This document shows, one piece after another, positions 56,417 through 64,000 of a stretch of 64,000 bases of DNA; position 1 is the first letter of the stretch; each line of letters starts with the position of its first letter. Position numbers and translations under genes: made by a program. Under the pieces are notes generated by a model that saw only the letters and a program-made list of their open reading frames with translations, was not told the origin of the DNA and searched no databases. Origin of the DNA: Gammaproteobacteria bacterium (GTDB lineage: Bacteria > Pseudomonadota > Gammaproteobacteria > Poriferisulfidales > GCA-002705445); NCBI GenBank assembly GCA_018675635.1, contig JABGXU010000007.1:379366-443365 (forward strand). Direction: 5' to 3'.

Positions 56417-56875
56417 ATGATACAGGTTAATCAAATTAACACGGTTAGTAAAAATAATTTTCTTTCATTGATGAAATCCTACGAAAGTAATTATAAAATA
56501 ATTTCCAGGTTAATAGATTTTAGCGTCTTTAAGGAGTCAAATATTAAAAAGAATTTTTATCTAAAATCTAACAATGCGGATAAAAAATTACTATTCCTTA
56601 TAAAATCTCTAACTAAACACACAGCAATAATAAACTTTTCTTATGATTATTTTGAAAATAATGTGTATGTAAAATATACTGAAATTAAAATTTATTTTGA
56701 TTCTAAACAGATTGAAATATTAAAATCTAATAATTTTAATTATAATACTTCGATAAAAATTAATAATTTCCATTCCCTTAGATTAAGTAAGTGGTACCGA
56801 AGCTATTTTTTATCAGTTTGGTTAAATAATTGCATTCAAAATGGCTATTCATTTGAGTGTCAATCTGAAGTATAA
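56417..56875 (+). CDS. DUF1249 family protein (YqiB-like)
   Basis: A 152-residue protein of unknown function. LSLMKSYESNYKIISRLI near the N-terminus, YVKYTEIKIYFDSKQIEIL in the middle and FLSVWLNNCIQNGY near the C-terminus follow E. coli YqiB, a small gammaproteobacterial family usually near nudF and cpdA. No catalytic motif is evident. The start is uncertain: a GTG at 56402 is in frame with an AGGA eleven bases upstream, while ATG 56417 overlaps the stop of a seven-codon upstream ORF (56397-56420) preceded by the same AGGA at ideal spacing. An inverted repeat (56403-56424) covers this ATG. Confidence 0.8.
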   Translation: MIQVNQINTVSKNNFLSLMKSYESNYKIISRLIDFSVFKESNIKKNFYLKSNNADKKLLFLIKSLTKHTAIINFSYDYFENNVYVKYTEIKIYFDSKQIEILKSNNFNYNTSIKINNFHSLRLSKWYRSYFLSVWLNNCIQNGYSFECQSEV

Positions 56876-56903
56876 TTTTTTAATATTAAATTTTTTTTAT
56901 ATT

Positions 56904-58025
56904 ATGACTAATGAGTTTTTAACAAAAGGTGCTAGTTTAGCTAAAATCCCAAGTGATTTTGGCTCGACTGGTTTTAAAATGTTTAAAGGCTCTATTCTGC
57001 ATAATGTTGAAATTGCTTATGAGACTTGGGGCAAGCTTTCTAATAATAATGATAACGCAATATTAGTTTTTACCGGATTATCGCCATCTTCGCATGCAGC
57101 ATCATCAAAGCTTAATCCTGAAAGTGGTTGGTGGGAATATATGATAGGCCCTGCTAAACCAATAGATACAAATAAATATTTTGTTGTTTGCGTTAATTCA
57201 TTGGGCAGTTGTTTTGGTTCTACTTCACCTGCGTCTATAAATAAAGATAAAGGAGTTATTTATAGCTTAGATTTTCCTGAATTATCTATAGAGGATATAG
57301 CAAAAGCTGGACATGGGGTTCTCCAAACTCTTGGAGTTGATCATGCCCATACCGTTATTGGACCCTCAATGGGAGGCATGACAGCTCTATCCTATGCTTT
57401 AATGTTTCCTGATAGCTTATCAAATTTAATTATTATTTCTGCAGCAGCAAGAGCATTGCCATTTACAATATCCATTAGGTCTCTTCAAAGAGAATTAATA
57501 AGAAGTGACCCTCTATGGAATAATGGAAAATACAACAAAGATAATGCGCCAATAAATGGAATGAAGTTAGCAAGAAAACTCGGATTAATGTCATACAGAG
57601 CAGCTAATGAATGGAGAGAAAGATTTAGTAGAGAAAGAGCTCCAAAATCTGAAAATAAAAAAATGTTTGATATAGAGTTTGAGGTAGAAGCATATTTAGA
57701 TCATAACGCAGAAAAATTTGTTTCAATGTTTGATCCAAACTGTTATTTGTATTTATCAAGAGCTATGGATTTATTTGATGTTGCTGAACATGGCGGGACT
57801 GTTAATGCTGGCTTAGCAAAAATTCATACGAAAAAAAATCTAATAATAGGAGTTGAATCTGATATTCTTTTTCCTATAGACCAACAAGAAGAGCTGGCTA
57901 ATGGTTTTAATAAAGCAAAAAAAAATTATAAATTTAAAAAGTTAAATTCTATACAGGGCCATGATTCTTTTTTAGTTGATGTAGATAATTTCTCTAAGGC
58001 AATATATGAATTCTTTAAAAGCTAG
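56904..58025 (+). CDS. metX: Homoserine O-acyltransferase (MetX)
   Basis: A 373-residue alpha/beta hydrolase-fold enzyme in methionine synthesis. EIAYETWGKLS, the FTGLSPSSHAA oxyanion segment, VIGPSMGGMTALSYAL with the nucleophile Ser, ESDILFPIDQQEELANGF with the Asp and IQGHDSFLVD with the His form the triad. MetX may use acetyl- or succinyl-CoA, and in Gammaproteobacteria succinyl use is common, so specificity is open. ATG 56904 is chosen; 63 bases of open frame upstream overlap the DUF1249 gene. metW, the usual partner, is absent. Stop interlocks with gltA (CTAG). Confidence 0.94.
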   Translation: MTNEFLTKGASLAKIPSDFGSTGFKMFKGSILHNVEIAYETWGKLSNNNDNAILVFTGLSPSSHAASSKLNPESGWWEYMIGPAKPIDTNKYFVVCVNSLGSCFGSTSPASINKDKGVIYSLDFPELSIEDIAKAGHGVLQTLGVDHAHTVIGPSMGGMTALSYALMFPDSLSNLIIISAAARALPFTISIRSLQRELIRSDPLWNNGKYNKDNAPINGMKLARKLGLMSYRAANEWRERFSRERAPKSENKKMFDIEFEVEAYLDHNAEKFVSMFDPNCYLYLSRAMDLFDVAEHGGTVNAGLAKIHTKKNLIIGVESDILFPIDQQEELANGFNKAKKNYKFKKLNSIQGHDSFLVDVDNFSKAIYEFFKS

Positions 58026-59320
58026 CGTTCTTCAATATCTTTATAACTAGTTTTAGTTTTACCTGTGTAAAGTTGTCTAGGGCGTCCTATTCTAAAGTTT
58101 TTATCTTGGATCATTTCATTCCAATGAGCTACCCAACCTACAGTTCTAGCAAGGGCAAAAATAACTGTATACATGGATTGCGGTATTCCAATAGCTTTTA
58201 AAACAATGCCTGAATAAAAATCAACGTTAGGGTATAACTTTCTTGAAACAAAATATTCATCTTCTAAAGCGTATTTTTCTAGTTTCATAGCAATATCAAA
58301 TAATGGTTTGTTTGGATTTTTAGAGTCAAGCATATCAAGATATTCATGAGCAATTTTATGAATTATTTTAGCTCTAGGATCGTAATTTTTATAAATTCTA
58401 TGGCCAAACCCCATTAGTCTGAAAGAGTTTTCTTTATCTTTTGCCTTATCAATGTAATATTCCACATCTTTATCTGAATTTTTGATTTCCTCAAGCATAT
58501 TTATCACAGCTTCATTTGCTCCGCCATGTGTAGGCCCCCATAGCGTTGATATGCCAGCTGCAATAGCTGCGTATGGGCTTGTTTCAGAACTCCCAGAAAG
58601 TCTAACTGTTGACGTTGATGCATTTTGCTCATGATCTGCATGCAATAGAAAAATTATATCCATAGCTTTAGATGAAAGTACTTTTTGTTCATTTGTTAAA
58701 TTTGGAAAAGACATAGCTACAAAATTTTCAGCTATTGATATTTTTTTATTTGGGGTTTGAAAATTTTCATCTAATATGTAGTTTAAAATCCATGCTGATA
58801 TTACAGGGACGCCCGCTATTAAATTTATTGTTGATTTATATCTATAAGATTGATTCTGTATATCTATATCTGCGTGATATTTAGCTGATAAGAAACTTAA
58901 ACAAGCTGTCATTATTGCCATTGGATGACTATCTTTATTAAAAACATTAATAATCTTCTTTATTGATGAATCTATTGTATAACTATTAGAAAGATCTTTT
59001 GAAAAATTACTTAATTCTTCGATTTTAGGAAGTTTATCATTTAGTAATAGGTATGCTGTTTCTGTAAAATTACTTTTTTCAGCAAGTTCTTCAATAGGAT
59101 ATCCCCTATACCATAACTCGCCTTCGTTTCCATCAATATATGTTATTTTACTTTCGCAGCTAGATGTTGCTATAAAACCAGGGTCATGTGATAAATAACC
59201 AAGATCCTTTTCTAAAGAACTAATATCTACAACATTTGGACCTAATATTGAATCAAGAACTGGGAGATCTATCTCATTGCCTGATTGGCCATCTTTAATT
59301 GTAATTTTTTTATCTTTCAT
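58022..59320 (-). CDS. gltA: Citrate synthase
   Basis: A 432-residue type II (hexameric, NADH-sensitive-like length) citrate synthase. EGELWYRGYPIEELAEKS at the N-terminus, LHADHEQNASTSTVRLSGSSETSPYAAIAAGISTLWGPTHGGANEAV-like segments with the catalytic His, GFGHRIYKNYDPRAKII with the second His, and the C-terminal VGWVAHWNEMIQDKNFRIGRPRQLYTG are standard. It starts the TCA cycle with acnA, fumC, sdhCDAB and mdh also in this window. In E. coli gltA is divergent from sdhCDAB; here it is 3.4 kb away and convergent with metX. Confidence 0.97.
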   Translation of the reverse strand: MKDKKITIKDGQSGNEIDLPVLDSILGPNVVDISSLEKDLGYLSHDPGFIATSSCESKITYIDGNEGELWYRGYPIEELAEKSNFTETAYLLLNDKLPKIEELSNFSKDLSNSYTIDSSIKKIINVFNKDSHPMAIMTACLSFLSAKYHADIDIQNQSYRYKSTINLIAGVPVISAWILNYILDENFQTPNKKISIAENFVAMSFPNLTNEQKVLSSKAMDIIFLLHADHEQNASTSTVRLSGSSETSPYAAIAAGISTLWGPTHGGANEAVINMLEEIKNSDKDVEYYIDKAKDKENSFRLMGFGHRIYKNYDPRAKIIHKIAHEYLDMLDSKNPNKPLFDIAMKLEKYALEDEYFVSRKLYPNVDFYSGIVLKAIGIPQSMYTVIFALARTVGWVAHWNEMIQDKNFRIGRPRQLYTGKTKTSYKDIEER

Positions 59321-59424
59321 TATTTTGTATATTATTGTTTCAAATAATATTTTTTTTCATGCCATTGTATTTATACAAGAAAAACTATATTAACATATTT
59401 ATGAATATAGCGTAAGTATCAACT

Positions 59425-59952
59425 TTATTTATCAATCTGAAGGTATCCTATAATATATTTGGCAATTTCTTGGGGGTTATTAATATCAAGCTTTTTAATA
59501 TTACGATTTATTTTTATATTTTCATCGCATGCTATGGCTACAATATTTTCATCATTCTCATGAAGAAAACTTTTACTAATATGTTTTCTATAAAGCTCTA
59601 TTTTAGGGAATTTTTCAGCTTTAAATCCTTCGACTAAAATAATATCACTATTTTTATTGTCTAGAATATTTACCAGAGCTGAAAGATTAAGTTCATTATT
59701 ATTAATATTTTCATGAATCAGCGCCCATCTTTTTCTTGAGGAAATTAACATATTTTCTGCGCCAGCTTTTCTGATCTCATAACTGTCTTTTTCCGGTTTA
59801 TCAAGATCAAAATTATGATGAGCGTGTTTTATTACAGAAACCGTATAATTTAGTTTTTTTAAAACAGTAACAATTGATTTGATTAGCGTTGTTTTGCCTG
59901 TGCCACTAAAAGCTGCAAATCCAATTATCTTTTTATTCTTTATTATATTCAT
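59425..59952 (-). CDS. mobB: Molybdopterin-guanine dinucleotide biosynthesis adaptor MobB
   Basis: A 175-residue GTP-binding protein. GFAAFSGTGKTTLIKSIV is the P-loop; IKHAHHNFDLDKPEKDSYEIRKAGAENML and ILVEGFKAEKFPKIELYR are MobB signatures. It assists MobA in attaching GMP to molybdopterin for DMSO-reductase-family enzymes such as formate dehydrogenases. It overlaps the end of mobA by 20 bases, so the order is mobA-mobB. Confidence 0.94.
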   Translation of the reverse strand: MNIIKNKKIIGFAAFSGTGKTTLIKSIVTVLKKLNYTVSVIKHAHHNFDLDKPEKDSYEIRKAGAENMLISSRKRWALIHENINNNELNLSALVNILDNKNSDIILVEGFKAEKFPKIELYRKHISKSFLHENDENIVAIACDENIKINRNIKKLDINNPQEIAKYIIGYLQIDK

Positions 59953-60520
59953 TAAGCTGCTCTATAGTATTAATATTTTCAAAATAATTAACTGTTTTAT
60001 CAAAATATACATATTTATGTTTATTGTTTTTATACCATACATCTATTTTTCTATCTCCATTACTTAAGTATTGGTGGAGTGAATTAATTTTAGCTTTTGG
60101 TATTAACATAAAAACTGGTTGTGACCTGATATTGTTATGAGCAATATAAATCTCATCAGTTTTAATATTAGCTTTATCAATCATTGTGTTTATAACTACC
60201 CATTTAAAATTTGGGCAGTCGCAGGGTAATGTAATCAAAAAATCAGTAGAAATGAAGCCAAGCATGCTATATATACCTGATAAAGGGCCCTGATAATTAT
60301 CTAATTTGTCACAAACAACTGGAAAATTATATTTTTCATACAAACTAATATTTCTATTGGCGTTAATAATTATATTAGAAGTATGTTTATCTATTTTCCT
60401 TAAAAGATTTTCAATAAGCGGCTGACCATTGATTTCTATCAAGCCTTTATCTTGATTATTCATTCGAGTGGCTTTGCCACCAGCTAATATTCCAACCGTG
60501 AAGTCATTTACATTTAACAT
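59933..60520 (-). CDS. mobA: Molybdenum cofactor guanylyltransferase MobA
   Basis: A 195-residue GTP:molybdopterin nucleotidyltransferase. ILAGGKATRMNNQDKGLIEINGQPLIE is the nucleotide-binding signature and LITLPCDCPNF contains the metal Asp. KKYNFPVVCDKLDNYQGPLSGIYSML-like features also match. Presence of MobA indicates bis-MGD enzymes elsewhere in the genome, for instance formate dehydrogenase. Starts at ATG 60520, divergent from the DUF1244 gene. Confidence 0.94.
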   Translation of the reverse strand: MLNVNDFTVGILAGGKATRMNNQDKGLIEINGQPLIENLLRKIDKHTSNIIINANRNISLYEKYNFPVVCDKLDNYQGPLSGIYSMLGFISTDFLITLPCDCPNFKWVVINTMIDKANIKTDEIYIAHNNIRSQPVFMLIPKAKINSLHQYLSNGDRKIDVWYKNNKHKYVYFDKTVNYFENINTIEQLNEYNKE

Positions 60521-60598
60521 AAAATAGCTCTGTAGAAATATAAAATTTTATCTTGTAATATAGATAGGCATTTATAAATTTATGGAGTTAAAGTTATT

Positions 60599-60895
60599 AT
60601 GAATGATAACAATAAAAATCTTACAATGGAAATTGAGTCAGAAGTTTTTAAAGCATTAATAAAGCATTTACAAAATAAAACAAAAGTTCAAAATATCGAT
60701 TTAATGAACTTAGCGGACTTTTGTAGAAATTGCTTATCAAAATGGTATGTAGATGCAGCAAAAGATAAAGGTTTAGAAATTTCATATGATGATGCCAGAG
60801 AAATTGTTTATGGTATGCCTTATAGAGACTGGAAATCTAAATACCAAAAAGAAGCAAGCCAAGAACAATTAGATGAATTTAATTCTAAAAAATAG
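60599..60895 (+). CDS. DUF1244 domain protein
   Basis: A 98-residue protein matching the DUF1244 family, whose function is unknown. LMNLADFCRNCLSKWYVDAAKDKG with the CxxC pair and REIVYGMPYRDWKSKYQKEAS are the family-defining blocks; the family is found mainly in Alpha- and Gammaproteobacteria. A GGAG 11 bases before the ATG is a plausible ribosome site. The MoeB-like gene begins two bases after its stop, so both are probably co-expressed. Confidence 0.9.
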   Translation: MNDNNKNLTMEIESEVFKALIKHLQNKTKVQNIDLMNLADFCRNCLSKWYVDAAKDKGLEISYDDAREIVYGMPYRDWKSKYQKEASQEQLDEFNSKK

Positions 60896-60897
60896 AT

Positions 60898-61650
60898 ATG
60901 GAATTTAATTATCTAAATGATGAAGATCTTTTATATTATTCTAGACATATACTTCTTCCAAGCATAGGCATTGAAGGACAACAAAAACTTAATTCATCAG
61001 AAGTTACAATTTTTGGATTAGGGGGCCTAGGAAATTTATTAATTACCTATATTGCTTCATCAGGTATAAAAAAAATAAATTTAGTAGATTTTGATATTGT
61101 AGAAGAATCTAATCTTCAAAGACAAATAAATTTTAGCAAGAAAGATATTGGGTTATTAAAAGTTGATGTTATAGAAAATTATATTAGTAGTCGTTTAACA
61201 GATATTGATATAAAAAAATATTCAAAAAAAATAACATCTAGTCCACAAGCTGAAGATATAATTTCGAACTCAGATATTGTAATTGATGGAACAGATAATT
61301 TTGATGTTAGAAAAATCATTAATAAAGCTTGTTATATAAAAAATAAAACACTTATTGTTGGTGCAGTGGAAGGTTACACTGGTCAAATTTTAACTATAAC
61401 CTCTAATAACAGCCCATGTTACGAATGCACATATAACGATTTACTTGATAACAGGTCATGCTCAGAAACAGGTGTTCTTGCTCCATTAGTAGGAATGGTC
61501 AGCTCAATGTTAGCAATTGAGTGTATTAATATTATTACTACTAGCAAGTCGTCTTTTAACAATAAATTATTAATTATTGATGGACTAAATTTTTCTATTA
61601 ATGAAATTCAGACTTCAAAAAATCCCAAGTGTAAAATATGCTCGAATTAA
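60898..61650 (+). CDS. MoeB/ThiF-family adenylyltransferase
   Basis: A 250-residue E1-like enzyme. RHILLPSIGIEGQQKL at the N-terminus, VTIFGLGGLGNLLITYIASSGIKKINLVDFDIVEESNLQRQINF (nucleotide loop and the R finger), DGTDNFDVRKIINKAC and two zinc CxxC pairs (CYECTY and CKICSN) are present. These enzymes adenylate the C-terminal Gly of MoaD or ThiS. With Moco genes scattered over the window and MoaE at 11936, MoeB is the best guess, but ThiF remains possible. The CysSC rhodanese domain of fused relatives is absent. Confidence 0.85.
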   Translation: MEFNYLNDEDLLYYSRHILLPSIGIEGQQKLNSSEVTIFGLGGLGNLLITYIASSGIKKINLVDFDIVEESNLQRQINFSKKDIGLLKVDVIENYISSRLTDIDIKKYSKKITSSPQAEDIISNSDIVIDGTDNFDVRKIINKACYIKNKTLIVGAVEGYTGQILTITSNNSPCYECTYNDLLDNRSCSETGVLAPLVGMVSSMLAIECINIITTSKSSFNNKLLIIDGLNFSINEIQTSKNPKCKICSN

Positions 61651-61660
61651 AATTCTATAA

Positions 61661-62101
61661 CTAACTTAGCAATTTATCTTTAGCGGAATTAATTTTCCTT
61701 GCCATATAATCAGATCCACCTTTATCAGGGTGGTATTTTTGCATAGCTATTTTGTGAGCGAGAATAATTTCTTCTGTAGTAGCGTCTTCTTTTACATTTA
61801 AAATTTCTGCAGCTTCTTTTTTAGTTACATCATCATTTTTTTTATTATTTTTTGATACAAAGTATTTTAGTATTGGCACATATTTTAAAATTATAAGTAA
61901 TTTTTTTATTAGTGGTAAAAGGGCAACTATTGCAGCTGCTATTGGGTGAAGATGACCTCTAAATATTAAATATATAACTATTATCACTAGCAACCAAAAT
62001 ATAATTTTTGGTCTACTTACTTTTACTTTAAGAGTATTCACTTTGTCTTTAAATAAATACCATAAAATTATTGTGGATATTATTAATAATATGATGTACA
62101 T
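61661..62101 (-). CDS. Membrane-anchored J-domain protein (TIM14/DjlA-like)
   Basis: A 146-residue protein with one N-terminal membrane segment (residues 1-15), further hydrophobic stretches (about 35-47 and 55-68), and a C-terminal truncated J domain. The domain (about 95-146) contains TKKEAAEILNVKEDATTEEII and the HPD tripeptide in YHPDKGGSDYMARKINSAKDKLL. HPD is essential for stimulating DnaK. The layout is like the alphaproteobacterial/mitochondrial Tim14-type J proteins with the J domain at the C-terminus. It is convergent with the MoeB-like gene with ten bases between stops. Confidence 0.85.
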   Translation of the reverse strand: MYIILLIISTIILWYLFKDKVNTLKVKVSRPKIIFWLLVIIVIYLIFRGHLHPIAAAIVALLPLIKKLLIILKYVPILKYFVSKNNKKNDDVTKKEAAEILNVKEDATTEEIILAHKIAMQKYHPDKGGSDYMARKINSAKDKLLS

Positions 62102-62206
62102 AATTTATAAGTTTTAATATTGATATATCTATTTATTTCATTTATTGTTATAGGTATTATATAACGAATAAATATATAAAATAAAATAATTAATAGGTAA
62201 TTTAAA

Positions 62207-63073
62207 ATGAAATTAAAAATAAACGCATGCGGCAAAGATCTTGAAATAAATATTGAGGAATACGGCAAAGGAAACAAAGCTGCTCCGATATTATTTGTTC
62301 ATGGTATACCAACAAACGCAAGATTATGGAGGCATGTTCAAAAAAAATTAGAAGGTAAGTTTCATTCCTATGCAATGGATATGGTTGGTTATGGTCAATC
62401 TTCAATGCCATTGGATGATTTTGAGCATACTTTTAATAACCAAGCAGAAGCAATTAAAGCAGTAATTGAAGGATTAAATATAAAAGGTAAAGTTATTTTA
62501 GTAGGGCACGATCATGGTGGTGGTGTTTGCCAAGTGTTTGCGTCTAAATATTGCGATCATATAAGCAGATTAGTTCTTTTAAACCCTGTTGCTTATGACT
62601 ATTGGCCTGTTTTAGAAGTTGAGGCATTTAATGGTCTTGTTGGAGCAAGCGATGAAGTTCTTGCAGGAGCAATGCCAGGTGCTGTTGCTCAATTCGCTGG
62701 ATTAATGAGAACGGGTAGTCATGATAAAATTGCTTTTACAGATAAAAATGTTAAAGAGAATTATTTATGTCATTGGGGAAGAGATGGTTTAACTGGTTTT
62801 AAATCATTAATTAAAATTTGCTCCCAACCAACAAATGAAGAAACGTTAGCTGTAGAGCATAAAAATATAACTTGTCCAACAGCAGTTTTTTGGGCTTTAC
62901 ACGATGCGTGGATGCCTAAAGAGTCTGGAGAAAGATTAAAACAAGATATTGCTGGCCCAGTTAGACTTCAATTTATAGAAAGAGCAGGGCATTGGTCACA
63001 AGAAGATAGACCAGATGAAGTAGCAGCTTTAATTGAAGATTTTATAACTGAATGGGAAGGCGTTAAGATATAA
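62207..63073 (+). CDS. Alpha/beta hydrolase, haloalkane dehalogenase / epoxide hydrolase-like
   Basis: A 288-residue cytosolic hydrolase. FVHGIPTNARLWRHV is the HG oxyanion segment, VGHDHGGG has Asp102 as nucleophile (the acid nucleophile of haloalkane dehalogenases and epoxide hydrolases, not the Ser of esterases), WALHDAW has a candidate Asp233, and RAGHWSQED has His262. Haloalkane dehalogenases usually have Trp next to the nucleophile (GHDWG); here it is His, so substrate is open: epoxides, fluoroacetate-like or another ester. Codon use looks less AT-biased than in most neighbours. It is transcribed towards the convergent mdh, 79 bases away. Confidence 0.82.
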   Translation: MKLKINACGKDLEINIEEYGKGNKAAPILFVHGIPTNARLWRHVQKKLEGKFHSYAMDMVGYGQSSMPLDDFEHTFNNQAEAIKAVIEGLNIKGKVILVGHDHGGGVCQVFASKYCDHISRLVLLNPVAYDYWPVLEVEAFNGLVGASDEVLAGAMPGAVAQFAGLMRTGSHDKIAFTDKNVKENYLCHWGRDGLTGFKSLIKICSQPTNEETLAVEHKNITCPTAVFWALHDAWMPKESGERLKQDIAGPVRLQFIERAGHWSQEDRPDEVAALIEDFITEWEGVKI

Positions 63074-63152
63074 AATATTCTTTAGTTTTTTTGTAGGTGT
63101 GGTATTTTTTTTTGTAGCCTCTATAGTATATTTAATACTGCACTCCAATTTT

Positions 63153-64000
63153 CTAAAGAAGATCTAACACAGAGTCTCTTTCTTGAACTAACTCTTTTTC
63201 TGTGGTTTTAATATATTCATCAAGAGTCTTTGACATTTCTATATCTTTTATCATCTCATAAACTTCGTTACTGCATCTTGAGGGAAATGAGAACATTAGG
63301 TTATCTGAAATATTAAAAGGGTTATTATTTGAAATCTGACCAATACTTAGCCAATCATTATTTCCTAAAACCCAATCTCTCATATGCATAATGACAGCAT
63401 TAGCGGCAGACGCAGCAGATGACGAGCCTCTAGCTTCTATTATCTCTGCTCCTCTATTTTGTATTCTTGGGATAAAATCATCTTTATACCAACTTGTACT
63501 CATTATGTCCTTAATCTCTTTACCTGAAACTTCAGCTTTAGAGAGGTCAGGAACTTGTGTATTTGAATGATTACCCCACACAATAATTTTCTTAACTTCT
63601 TTTATATCAACATTATATTTGTTTGCTACTTGCGCCATAGATCTATCATGGTCTAGTCTCATCATTGATGTAAACTGCTTAGGATCAATATTAGGCGCGT
63701 TATGCATTGCAATAAGAGCATTAGTATTTGCTGGATTTCCAACGACTAAGATTTTTATTTTTTTATTTGCAACTTCATTAATCGCCTTTCCTTGAGGTAA
63801 AAAAATTTTACCATTATCTTTTAATAAATCTTTTCGCTCCATACCTTTTATTCGTGGTTTTGCTCCAATCAATAATGCATAATCACATTCATCAAAGCCT
63901 TCTTTAAGATCAAAAGTAGTTGTTATTGAATTTAGTAATGGAAATGCGCAATCTTCAAGTTCAAATTTTACGCCATTAAGAACTTTCATAGCGGGTTCTA
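63153..64000 (-). CDS. mdh: Malate dehydrogenase (5' end outside the window)
   Basis: NAD-dependent malate dehydrogenase of the larger (about 328-residue, cytosolic-like) type; about 282 residues are visible and the N-terminus with the Rossmann glycine loop lies beyond 64000. The visible part reads on upstream of the internal Met at 63989 (the codons before it give L-x-E-P-A), so that Met is not the start. VKFELEDCAFPLL, VGNPANTNALIAMHNAP, the active-site TSMMRLDHDRSMAQVANKYNV and KIIVWGNHSNTQVPDLS, and SSAASAANAVIMHMRDW are all present. It completes the oxidative TCA set with gltA, acnA, sdhCDAB and fumC. Confidence 0.95.
   Translation of the reverse strand, partial: EPAMKVLNGVKFELEDCAFPLLNSITTTFDLKEGFDECDYALLIGAKPRIKGMERKDLLKDNGKIFLPQGKAINEVANKKIKILVVGNPANTNALIAMHNAPNIDPKQFTSMMRLDHDRSMAQVANKYNVDIKEVKKIIVWGNHSNTQVPDLSKAEVSGKEIKDIMSTSWYKDDFIPRIQNRGAEIIEARGSSSAASAANAVIMHMRDWVLGNNDWLSIGQISNNNPFNISDNLMFSFPSRCSNEVYEMIKDIEMSKTLDEYIKTTEKELVQERDSVLDLL

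Noticed and set aside
62147..62165. Inverted repeat GTTATA-GGTATTA-TATAAC upstream of the hydrolase as an operator
   Set aside because: Six-base arms in strongly AT-rich DNA occur often by chance, and no regulator gene is nearby.
63153..63989. Complete malate dehydrogenase starting at Met 63989
   Set aside because: Codons upstream remain open and conserved (L-x-E-P-A before Met) and the Rossmann loop is missing, so the gene runs off the window.
1..64000. CRISPR array, prophage, insertion sequence, toxin-antitoxin or rRNA operon
   Set aside because: No spaced direct repeats, no transposase, integrase or Cas proteins, no toxin-antitoxin pairs and no rRNA sequence were seen. Apart from tRNA-Ala the window is protein coding.

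Overview
This 64 kb window looks like chromosome from a streamlined, AT-rich (roughly 30% G+C by eye) Gram-negative bacterium, most likely a gammaproteobacterium. An outer membrane is indicated by lpxK, kdsB, lptE and nlpD. Gammaproteobacterial affiliation is suggested by hflD next to mnmA and nudJ, fabF-pabC-mltG-tmk, surE-pcm-yqaA-nlpD, leuS-lptE-(holA), sdhCDAB-sdhE, and yqiB-type (DUF1249) and DUF1244 genes. Coding density is very high: neighbours commonly overlap by 1-20 nt, convergent genes often share stop-codon bases, no stretch over 300 bases lacks a gene, and there are no insertion sequences, phage genes, CRISPR arrays or rRNA. I cannot name the species. A marine methylotrophic or thiotrophic gammaproteobacterium would fit.

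Layout. 0-1.6 kb: end of lpxK, a Trm112-like gene, kdsB and a small CbiX/SirB chelatase. 1.7-9.4 kb: a one-strand run glyA-nrdR-ribD-ribE-ribBX-ribH-nusB-thiL-pgpA plus an EamA transporter. 9.4-13.6 kb: a secreted orphan, tRNA-Ala(GGC) and molybdenum-cofactor genes moaA, moaB, moaE, moeA. 13.6-23.9 kb: smr, surE-pcm-yqaA-nlpD (without rpoS behind nlpD), a Mth938-like gene, alaC-hom, thrC, purB and fumC. 23.9-28.9 kb: acnA and infA-nudJ-mnmA-hflD. 29-34.8 kb: fatty-acid genes fabD-fabG-acpP-fabF, then pabC-mltG-tmk.

34.8-39.4 kb is the most distinctive block: a HisA-like TIM barrel divergent from a tight operon of an ATP-grasp ligase (MfnD-like), a hydantoinase/sugar-kinase-fold protein of the H4MPT-linked C1 family (MfnF-like), pabB, and an amino-acid-kinase-fold protein (MfnE-like). 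These families occur in methanogens and in methylotrophs that use methanofuran/methylofuran and tetrahydromethanopterin (H4MPT) for formaldehyde oxidation. pabB and pabC together would supply p-aminobenzoate for both folate and H4MPT. The inference is that the organism has an H4MPT-linked C1 pathway whose catalytic genes (fae, mch, fhc) lie outside the window.

39.4-52.3 kb: AI-2E-type permease, nhaA, leuS-lptE, a membrane orphan with a GlxR/GarR-like dehydrogenase set between lptE and holA, then holA-proA-prfB (with the RF2 programmed frameshift)-lysS, and ygfZ with a tiny coupled membrane ORF. 52.3-64 kb: sdhCDAB-sdhE, a cold-shock gene with a strong terminator, a DUF1249 gene, metX, gltA, mobB-mobA, DUF1244, a MoeB/ThiF-type activating enzyme, a membrane J-domain protein, a dehalogenase/epoxide-hydrolase-like enzyme, and mdh running off the end. 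gltA, acnA, sdhCDAB, fumC and mdh give most of an oxidative TCA cycle. Moco genes are scattered over at least two sites; moaC and moaD are not in the window.
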